64,000 bases of DNA. Origin: Strongylocentrotus purpuratus. Taxonomy: Eukaryota > Echinodermata > Echinoidea > Camarodonta > Strongylocentrotidae. The stretch lies in assembly GCF_000002235.5 (NCBI RefSeq), contig NW_022145613.1:10230429-10294428 (forward strand), read 5' to 3'. A model generated the notes under the pieces. That model ran no database searches. It was not told where the DNA came from and saw only the letters and a list, made by a program, of their open reading frames with translations. The first letter of the stretch is position 1. Every line of letters begins with the position of its first letter. Made by a program: the position numbers and the translations under genes. Shown here piece after piece: positions 56,901-64,000 of the stretch.

Positions 56901-59900
56901 AACTTCACCGCTGAATGCAACAGTAATTGCCACTGTGCTGCCACTTACAACCCGGTATGTGGTAGCAATGATGTGGTCTACTTCTCCGCCTGTTACGCGG
57001 GCTGCAGACTTGATGAAGATCCCAGTGGCTTGCAGAGTGACAGAGTAAGTCTTGCTTTAGTTGTGGTTTGTGTGTTTGTTTGTCTTTTTTTGGTATGACA
57101 TTGTCTAACAGTCAGGGGAGACAGACAGACAGACGTTTTAGGAGTTTCACCCAGCCTTAAAGGTATATACCAGTTCTGGTCATGCGATTGCATTGTGAAA
57201 GAAACGTTGTGGAATCGATCAGAAAAGGTTGATCATCTAGCATATAAGTATTTGTGTGTACTGCAAGGTTCTGGAATCATCAAAATGATAAGAAATTTGG
57301 CCCAGTCTTGGTAAAGTTACAAGCACTGTCCGGAGAGATACTGTATATTAGTAGGCGGTTTCCCGGAAAAAATTGTATCATAAAGTATTAGTAAAAACAC
57401 ATTTTTTCAGTCATGATTGGTAATAAGAGCTTCCATTTCATTTTTTAAGAGGGGGCGTTTCCAAAACTGGTCTTTACTTTTAAACTTTATCTTAACATTT
57501 GATCGGATCCATGTTAGCTGACATCCCCGGGGGTCACCTGTGACGCCACTGTTAAAAAAAAAAAACTTGTCATCTCTCTGTCACAGGTGTACCAAGACTG
57601 TAGCTGTATCCGTGATATCAACGGCTCCGACTCGGCCTCCGATTCGGCCTCTGGGTCGGCTGTCTTGGGCATGTGTGTGTGAAAAAATTGTATCATAAAG
57701 TATTAGTAAAAACACATTCTTTCACAGTCATGATTGGTAATAAGAGCTTCCATTTCATTTTTTAAGAGGGGGCGTTTCCAAAACTGGTCTTTACTTTTAA
57801 ACTTTATCTTAACATTTGATCGGATCCATGTTAGCTGACATCCCCGGGGGTCACCTGTGACGCCACTGTTAAAAAAAAAAAACTTGTCATCTCTCTGTCA
57901 CAGGTGTACCATGACTGTAGCTGTATCCGTGATATCAACGGCTCCGACTCGGCCTCCGATTCGGCCTCTGGGTCGGCTGTCTTGGGCATGTGTGTGTGAA
58001 AAAATTGTATCATAAAGTATTAGTAAAAACACATTCTTTCACAGTCATGATTGGTAATAAGAGCTTCCATTTCATTTTTTAAGAGGGGGCGTTTCCAAAA
58101 CTGGTCTTTACTTTTAAACTTTATCTTAACATTTGATCGGATCCATGTTAGCTGACATCCCCGGGGGTCACCTGTGACGCCACTGTTAAAAAAAAAAAAC
58201 TTGTCATCTCTCTGTCACAGGTGTACCATGACTGTAGCTGTATCCGTGATATCAACGGCTCCGACTCGGCCTCCGATTCGGCCTCTGGGTCGGCTGTCTT
58301 GGGCATGTGTGTGTGAAAAAATTGTATCATAAAGTATTAGTAAAAACACATTCTTTCACAGTCATGATTGGTAATAAGAGCTTCCATTTCATTTTTTAAG
58401 AGGGGGCGTTTCCAAAACTGGTCTTTACTTTTAAACTTTATCTTAACATTTGATCGGATCCATGTTAGCTGACATCCCCGGGGGTCACCTGTGACGCCAC
58501 TGTTAAAAAAAAAAAACTTGTCATCTCTCTGTCACAGGTGTACCATGACTGTAGCTGTATCCGTGATATCAACGGCTCCGACTCGGCCTCCGACTCGGCC
58601 TCTGGGTCGGCTGTCTTGGGCATGTGTGAAGGCCAACATTGTCACAGGGAGCCCCTGTTTATGGCCGGTCTTTTCTTTATGCTAGGCTTCACCTTTCTAG
58701 CCCTCGTACCGTCCATTCTAGCCACCATGAGGTAAGCGAGGGGTGTAGGTGATTACTTATTTATTTATTTAATTTATTCTATTTATTTTATTCATTTTAA
58801 TTATTTCATTAACTTTTTTTATCTATTTATCATTATTAATATTATTGTTATTTTTGTTATTTAAAAAAAAATATTATTATTTTTATTATTTTTATTTTAT
58901 TTTTTATTATTATTAATTTTTAATTTTTTTTTGAATTATTTATTTATTTATTATTTATTTCCTTTTTTTTTGGGGGGGGGGGAGTCAAATCATGGGTAGT
59001 TGAAAAAAATGTCAATAAATTCCAATGTCTTGAATTGAAAGGTATAGTGTTGGTGGTAGGGAGTGGGATAATGGGTTTTTGTTATAGTTTACAAATTGCC
59101 CTGATTTCTAGTATAACAAATTGAAGGGTGGTAGTTTTAGGGGGTTCAAGTCGGTTTAAAAAGTGTCATTGCTCTGCAATGTAGAAAATATCCCATTTCC
59201 GGAATTTGAGAAAAAAAATCCTTTTTAAGCAGTTTAGCAGATGATAGAACGCTGATGGAAATCCTTTTTTGTTCTAAGGAGGGGGAGTTTTTACGATCGC
59301 TGTGATGTTTTCTATTCTTTATACTATAAATCAATTCGATTCTTCTTTGATTTATTGTTGTTACATTAATATAAATATCTGTATATTTCTATTATGTTTA
59401 TGTTGAATGTAAAAATGCTATAAAAACTTATCAAATATAAAGAAATTAAAAAAGAAAATATCCCTTTTTTGGTCCCCACCTCAATATTATTGTAATAAAA
59501 ACGTGACAACAGTCATTTGCTATATGAATTCGTTTTATTGTACAATCTTCTTGTAATCTGGCAGTAAATCCATTGTATATTTCTTTATAATTCTCTTGTA
59601 TTCTCTGGCAGATCTGTTTCTCATTCACAGCGAGCGTATGGTCTCGGAATACAATCTTTTATATATCGACTATTAGGTAAGATCGTACAGAGAGAGCGTT
59701 AAAATGTATCTCTCTTTCTGTAATTACTGATAACGGCCTTATGGTTATGAATTGAGTACTAGTCTTTAGATTTATTATTGTCGCTTGCTCTAAAGCTTCT
59801 TTTTTTTTTTTTTTATCTAATAGGAACTTATCAATGTAATGTTTGGTAGGTAGGTATTCGTTTATCAATTTTGATTTTTGATAAGGCTAGTATCGCACCC

Positions 59901-60425
59901 CACCACTCCTCCATTTGAACGCCTATAAGAAGAAAATTAATTCTAAACCTCCCCTTCCCCTCGTTTCTTGACACAGCACTAGTGATAGTATCAAAGTGAT
60001 CATGATTTGGCTCACACTAATTTGCGGGTTCGTATATTACATAATTGGACCTATATAGTTTTTAACGAAACTATCGATGTTTTTGTGCAGGCACCGTCCC
60101 AGGGCCAATTATTTTGGGAGCCCTCATCGACAGAGTCTGTTTAGTATGGGAGAGCAACTGCGACGGGTCCCGAAGCTGTTGGCTCTACGACAACGCAGAA
60201 TTCAGCAAAATCATCTTCATCGTGACGGTCATCTGCCGGTGCTTGACTCTCATTTTCATGATTCTCGCGTTGATGGCGTATGTACCTCAAGGCGAAGATG
60301 TCCAAGAAGAAGAAGAAGGCGAAGAAGAAGAAGGCATGAGGGAAGGAGAGGAAAACTCGCCAACGCAAACATTTCTCACTAGCCAAACGACTTCGTATTC
60401 AAAGACTCCTTCTCCCGGCTATTGA
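51188..60425 (+). CDS. SLCO4-like: OATP-C: family-4-like organic anion transporter, eleven coding exons, intact
   Basis: A complete 12-helix OATP of 724 codons. Exons: 51188-51400, 51891-52199, 52806-53013, 54003-54102, 54677-54798, 55374-55631, 56254-56449, 56870-57044, 58538-58731, 59612-59676, 60091-60425. Phases (0,0,1,2,1,1,2,0,2,1) close perfectly. The start is supported by an in-frame TAG 12 bases before the ATG. Seen: [11 protein letters not shown] before helix 1, [37 protein letters not shown], Kazal-like [16 protein letters not shown], and C-terminal [17 protein letters not shown]. The N-terminal tail carries DTSPLL, which fits the DxxxLL sorting pattern (inference), and the C-terminus is a Glu-rich tail. 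It is the closest relative of OATP-B, in head-to-head orientation. Three truncated copies of exon 9 precede the real one. Plasma-membrane import of organic anions is expected from the family; the substrate is unknown. Confidence 0.93.
51724..51820. repeat. CT microsatellite upstream of OATP-C exon 2
   Basis: Nearly pure CT repeats on the sense strand in intron 1, ending about 70 bases from the acceptor. Confidence 0.95.
51891..52199 (+). CDS. OATP-C coding exon 2 (helices 1-3)
   Basis: After TTGTCAG it encodes [19 protein letters not shown], then [19 protein letters not shown] and NKPLWLG, ending IPS in phase 0 at TCG|GTAAAT. A CT microsatellite lies about 75 bases upstream of the acceptor. 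Confidence 0.93.
52806..53013 (+). CDS. OATP-C coding exon 3 (helix 4)
   Basis: After TTTGCAG it encodes [18 protein letters not shown], then [18 protein letters not shown], with donor CTTG|GTAAGC, phase 1 out. Confidence 0.93.
53907..53985. repeat. CT microsatellite upstream of OATP-C exon 4
   Basis: CT repeats with CCCT/TTTCT interruptions, ending shortly before the exon 4 acceptor at 54001. Confidence 0.95.
54003..54102 (+). CDS. OATP-C coding exon 4 (helix 5)
   Basis: Exactly 100 bases, as in [24 protein letters not shown] and onward to PGVDPE, phase 1 in and 2 out. A CT tract ends about 30 bases before the acceptor. Confidence 0.93.
54677..54798 (+). CDS. OATP-C coding exon 5 (helix 6, WIGAWW signature)
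   Basis: It encodes [18 protein letters not shown] and onward to GFPKYLPG; 122 bases as in OATP-B. The donor GTCTGT is weak but phase and homology fix it. Confidence 0.92.
54999..55125 (-). repeat. Possible LINE 3' end remnant (OATP-C intron 5)
   Basis: TTCAAGTTCAAGTTCATTTA looks like the inverted 3' tail of a LINE with short terminal repeats. Similar TTCAATTCAATTTAATGATT occurs at about 20797 and TTTATTGAATTCATTCAAT at about 63404. No protein remnant is seen. Confidence 0.3.
55374..55631 (+). CDS. OATP-C coding exon 6 (cytoplasmic loop and helix 7)
   Basis: The acceptor ACGCCAG at 55371-55373 is chosen over TTGCAG at 55328 because the longer exon would contain an in-frame stop. It encodes [17 protein letters not shown], then [17 protein letters not shown] and [15 protein letters not shown]. 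Confidence 0.9.
55785..55830. other. Perfect 15-bp inverted repeat in OATP-C intron 6
   Basis: GTTATATTGCTCTGG at 55785-55799 and CCAGAGCAATATAAC at 55816-55830, with a 16-base loop. It could be a small element end or an RNA hairpin in the intron. Confidence 0.7.
56254..56449 (+). CDS. OATP-C coding exon 7 (helices 8-9)
   Basis: It encodes [19 protein letters not shown], then [15 protein letters not shown] and [10 protein letters not shown]. Acceptor CACACAG, donor GTAAGT, phase 2 out. Confidence 0.93.
56870..57044 (+). CDS. OATP-C coding exon 8 (Kazal-like domain)
   Basis: After ATCCTAG it encodes [20 protein letters not shown], then [20 protein letters not shown], ending SDR at AGA|GTAAGT in phase 0. 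Confidence 0.93.
57155..57345 (+). mobile_element. Inverted-repeat family Z, partial copy (OATP-C intron 8)
   Basis: CCTTAAAGGTATATACCAGT, then the shared GGTCATGCGATTGCA to TTACAAGCACTGTCC. It ends where the 317-bp exon-9 tandem array begins. Confidence 0.7.
57365..58641 (+). repeat. 317-bp tandem repeat carrying truncated copies of OATP-C exon 9
   Basis: Exon-9 starts recur at 57587, 57904, 58221 and 58538, spaced exactly 317 bases. Each unit holds the end of intron 8, the CACAG acceptor and the first 90 or so coding bases (VYxDCSC to LGMC). The first three then read GTGTGTGTGA, giving MCV and a stop. Units 2 and 3 appear identical. Unit 1 differs slightly (CAAGAC for CATGAC, and a two-base length difference near its start). 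Only the fourth continues into helix 10. The identity implies a very recent expansion or an assembly artefact. Confidence 0.93.
58538..58731 (+). CDS. OATP-C coding exon 9 (end of Kazal loop, helix 10)
   Basis: After TGTCACAG it encodes [18 protein letters not shown], then [19 protein letters not shown], ending LATMR at GAG|GTAAGC, phase 2. It is the only full-length member of a four-copy tandem series. The Ser/Asp-rich [10 protein letters not shown] stretch is a small in-frame repeat. Confidence 0.92.
59612..59676 (+). CDS. OATP-C coding exon 10 (65-base microexon)
   Basis: Between CTGGCAG and GTAAGA it encodes [18 protein letters not shown] then YRLLG, phase 2 in and 1 out. It is the reference for judging that the OATP-B counterpart is one base short. 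Confidence 0.88.
60091..60425 (+). CDS. OATP-C coding exon 11 (C-terminal)
   Basis: After TTGTGCAG it encodes [20 protein letters not shown], then [12 protein letters not shown], helix 12 and a Glu-rich tail ending KTPSPGY and TGA. A candidate AATAAA polyadenylation signal lies at 60534-60539. Confidence 0.93.
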
Positions 60426-60533
60426 CGATTAATTAATACCCGGTTCATTTGTGACACTTGCGTTATTTGCTGGAGTAGGAATGCGTCAGCGTCTGGCGCC
60501 ATTTTTTACGCGAAATGTGAGAATGACATGCAA

Positions 60534-60539
60534 AATAAA
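60534..60539 (+). promoter_or_regulatory. Candidate polyadenylation signal of OATP-C
   Basis: AATAAA lies 109 bases after the OATP-C stop codon, a plausible distance. No transcript evidence is available here. Confidence 0.5.
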
Positions 60540-60977
60540 TAGTGTCAGCATTGCGTTGAATTACTGCTGTTGGTAAGAGCTGCCTTCATAGGCTCGTGTA
60601 GCGTATAATAATTATGATAACGCAATCAAAATTACATTTCATGTGTAACGGTAATATAAATGTGAAAACTATAAGTATTGCTTTGAACGGGCTGTTCTCT
60701 TATTCGACTGTGCAATTGACGCCTAGAACCTCTTATTTTTCTTCCAGGATTCAACACCTTTTTTTTCTTGCATCATGGAAGGGGTCCTCTTGTCTTTAAA
60801 GCTCGATATGCGTTTAAATAACGTACAGGAAGACGTCCATGGCAGAAATCCGTGTACATTTTAGAGCACGGTGTTGAATGTTCGGAACTCCTTAACTTCC
60901 TTCAGTCCACATATTGCGGATGGGTGGCTTAGCTACATGTACAAGGTACATGGGGGCACGTGCCCCAATCGAATGTC

Positions 60978-61125
60978 AAGAGAGAGAGGGGGATAGAGAG
61001 AGAGAGAGAGAAGGAGAGAGAAAGCCTGAGAGAGAGAGAGGGGAGAGAGAGAGAGAGAGCGAGAGAAAGAGAGAGAGAGGGATAAACAGAGAGAAGAAAC
61101 GTAAGGAAGAAAGAGAGAGAATGAG
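60978..61125. repeat. AG-rich microsatellite tract
   Basis: GAGAGAGA with occasional G and C interruptions. Confidence 0.92.
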
Positions 61126-61944
61126 AAAGACGTGACGATGTTTTCAAGAAAGGTGATACGACAGCTGACCCCTATACGAAAAGCAGCCTAAAGCTGATAA
61201 GGGTGTTCCATATCCCAGAAGTGATAAATAATTAAATAAATTTAAATAAAAAATATACGATACTCTCCCCGCCATTCCCTCACTAGGTGGCCTTGTTATA
61301 CTGTATTTCATTCACCCAATATATTCGGGGTGCCACCCCCACTACCATAAAGCCAGTGCCTAATCAAGGGGCGGAGGCCCGGTGGAGGCATGCTACGCCA
61401 TTGCTGCTGATCAACACGTAAAGCCGTAGAATATGTCAGATCAGCTGTCGGCGTAATTGTAATGACTCTGAAATAAATAATTTATTTATTTTGAAATGAA
61501 TATGCTGTATAACTATATATTACTTTATATCAGCATGGGCCGTATTATCATATTTGTATAAAAGCAATAAATTCGTGTGCAACAGCTACGCTTTTCCGGA
61601 GTATGTAATCAATATACATATACATTTTATATCTATTAATGAATTGTAAAATCGTAATATTTTGAATGAATTGTTTCATCCATGTTATATTGTGAAATAT
61701 AAAAACCCAGACATGTTGGCCATGTAAATATAAATGTTTCTTGCAAAAGATTATCTCCGGTTTATGCTCCCTTCCCATTTCTCTCTCCCCCCCCCCTCTC
61801 TCTCTCTCTCTCTCTCCCCACCCATTGCCCTCTCTTTCTCTCTACCTTTATCATATCTGTCATATAAACGTCGCTTATTTCATTTCCATATATATCAAAT
61901 ACTAACATTTTGTAAACATGTATCATATTATTCGTCTTGTATTT

Positions 61945-62068
61945 TATGAGAGAGAGTAAGAGTGAGAGAGTAAAAGAGACAGCCATAGAGGGACAAAGAA
62001 AAAGAGAGAAAGAGAGAGGGAGGGAGGAAGGGGGAGAGAGAGAGAGAGAGAGAGAGATATATATATAT

Positions 62069-62105
<37 letters not shown>

Positions 62106-62112
62106 GAGAGAG
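61945..62112. repeat. AG-rich microsatellite tract
   Basis: GAGAGAG runs interrupted by a TATATATATATA block and CAGAGA repeats. Confidence 0.92.
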
Positions 62113-64000
62113 GTGTTTTGCAGTGAAAAGGGAGGAAATTTTGTCATAATTAGAGCGTTTCCTTCCTGTCATAATATATTCCAAAATCTTTACCACAGCA
62201 AGGACACCACACTAATCCTGCTCCTGTTCTTTTATGCTAATCTACTCCTTTTAGCTGGTATTACCACCAACGTATTGTGGCTCCATGCCAACGTGATATA
62301 CGTAATACCTCCTTTTGCACTTTTCTGCCCTAATTTTTTTCTATTTGGGGAAACAGGTATTAAACAACAAAACGTCCATGAAGCGAGCAATGCAAGAAAA
62401 GTTTGCTTCAGCAATTCTGAATTTGGCTCGAGCAAATTTGCCCGACTTCATTGAAAAGAGTGTCCATTTTCTGTATCACAGTAATAACGAATGTAAGACA
62501 TTTTTTCCTTCGCGTTTATTGGAAAGCGTTTGGTTGCACTGTAGTCATTTCAAGAGATAAGCAGCAAAACTTCTCCCAGGTGAGTCTAAAAAATAATTCG
62601 TTGATTCGTTCTTATTTTTGGTTTAATTACATGAAATCGCAAAGTGAAAATAGCCGAAATGTTTTGTTTGACTTCGGTTGAAAACACAACCATTGTCGTA
62701 TATACACCGTTGAATATAAAGTACTTTAGGCCTGCATAATAATAGGAGTTCTAACTAAGAGTATACATTTCTAAATGAAATCAAATGTAAGAGAAAAGTG
62801 TAACTACTTTTTAATGCTATATAGGTGAAGTAATTCATTGATGGATGCAACCAGTTTTCTTCACATGAATAGATTCAGTTTAAACTGAAATATGTACTTA
62901 TTAAATGTGCGGTTTGTATATGGAACTGTGTGAGTTGTTTATTTGACAATGACAAGTCATAGATTTTGAATGCCCGATAAATTTGAATGTTCGCTAGAAA
63001 TAGATGACAGAGGACTGATGGCTACCATTTAATTTTTGTGAACTAATTTCAATATGCTTCAGCAGCTTTAGCTATCATATGATATTAAACTAATCCAAAA
63101 TGGGGATAAATCAAAAGCAGAGCAGTGACAATGACATATCGTAGGTAGTTGTTGCTGTTGTTCTCTTCTTTCTTTTTTTTTTTGGGGGGGGGGGGGAGGG
63201 GGGGGTGCTTAGTTCTATGCCTTCCAATATATTTTAAGTACTTAAGAGATGGTGTGTGAAGGATGAATGGTAGAGAGGGGGAGAGGGGGAGATAGGGGAA
63301 AGAAAGACTAACGTTATGCATGTATTTGCCCGAGTGTTGTAGCCCGAAGTTTAACGTATTACATGTAACTACGTTTGTTGTTGTTGTTGTTTTGTAGTAT
63401 TCTTTATTGAATTCATTCAATACATGTACATCATACAACTTATTTCAAATTGCAATGCATCACATAATAGAGTACACAATATACACAACTCAATTACTTT
63501 GAATGAATAAATCTTATTGTATTAACCCCCCTCCCCAAGTTATAACACAAAACAATGACGAAGCCTACAAAAAACGAAATTGAGCTTCTAAAACGATAAT
63601 GTCGATATCAAATTTTTGTCACGGTGTACGCCCCTTTCGACACAAGGTGGTGTTTACACGATTTTCTCCTGCAAATAGTCTCTATAAAAACTTGTTGGTA
63701 TGTACATATTTGTGTTAAGTTGAATCCCGGCTAAGATTCTCTTTTTAATATGATCCTTTTTTTTGTCCCAATACCTCAGTGGCCTATAATGATTATGATC
63801 CCGTTTCTATCACACCTATGCATGTTTGTCATGATGACGTCAGTATTACTGTAACCGTAATCTCCATAGACAGGTGGGCGATCCTGTCCAGACTGTCCAA
63901 GCTCGGATGCGAAGTTTGGTTGGATTAAGAAATGTTGGATTAGGTCAATACAAATACATCCAAATATTATACCTTCTATAAAAAGTGAAGACGAACATTA

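Larger units (their letters stand above)
60426..64000. other. 3' flank of OATP-C, no gene recognised
   Basis: After the OATP-C polyadenylation signal there is AT-rich sequence, AG microsatellites at 60978-61125 and 61945-62112, a CT run at 61790-61820 and a poly-G run near 63183-63207. Frames of 60-140 residues here are low-complexity or unsupported. Confidence 0.65.

Noticed and set aside
57514-58330. Three identical 60-residue minus-strand frames as a repeated small gene
   Set aside because: They are antisense shadows of the 317-bp exon 9 duplication; the plus strand explains them.
57365-58641. CRISPR-like array because of regular spacing
   Set aside because: The whole 317-base unit repeats with no unique spacers, and the genome is eukaryotic.
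62113-62560. Membrane-protein-like frames of about 110 residues
   Set aside because: Hydrophobic composition from T-rich sequence, overlapping frames, no family motif and no splice context.

Overview
The window looks like nuclear DNA of a marine deuterostome, most likely an echinoderm such as a sea urchin (inference). It is AT-rich and has short exons in kilobase-scale introns with GT-AG borders. Microsatellites and poly-C/poly-G runs are everywhere. Many small inverted-repeat elements are present, along with a SINE that has a tRNA-like head and a tail ending in ATT repeats. No bacterial or viral gene organisation is seen. The species call rests on recalled repeat style and protein similarity, not on a database search.

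The protein-coding content is a cluster of three organic anion transporting polypeptide genes (OATP/SLCO, 12-helix membrane carriers with an extracellular Kazal-like cysteine domain). I assembled them exon by exon from open frames, splice sites and intron phases. OATP-A (minus, about 18.2 to 5.8 kb) has nine coding exons and belongs to a different subfamily from the other two. Its first coding exon carries two compensating frameshifts. OATP-B (minus, about 41.1 to 30.1 kb) has eleven coding exons and resembles vertebrate SLCO4. Its 64-base exon 10 is one base shorter than its counterparts, and the last half of its terminal exon is tandemly duplicated just past the stop. OATP-C (plus, about 51.2 to 60.4 kb) has eleven coding exons, is fully open over 724 codons, and has exactly the same intron phases as B. 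Three near-identical 317-bp copies of the start of its exon 9 stand in front of the real exon 9.

Layout: 1-5.8 kb is repeat-rich 3' flank, with a composite poly-C element containing a 110-bp satellite and a SINE split by an inverted-repeat element. 5.8-18.3 kb is OATP-A, with a broken L1/Tx1-type LINE between its first two coding exons. 18.3-30 kb is a gene-poor spacer with a 750-bp foldback element, a GAA tract and other repeats. 30-41 kb is OATP-B. 41-51 kb is the spacer between the head-to-head B and C genes. 51-60.4 kb is OATP-C. 60.4-64 kb is flank with microsatellites and no recognisable gene.

In animals OATPs carry amphipathic organic anions (steroid conjugates, prostanoids, thyroid hormones, many toxins) across the plasma membrane without sodium. 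A local cluster of related and diverged copies fits an expanded xenobiotic or hormone transport repertoire. Exon duplications, frameshifts and insertions next to splice sites suggest a locus in active birth-and-death evolution, although part of this could be assembly or base-calling error in homopolymers and tandem repeats.
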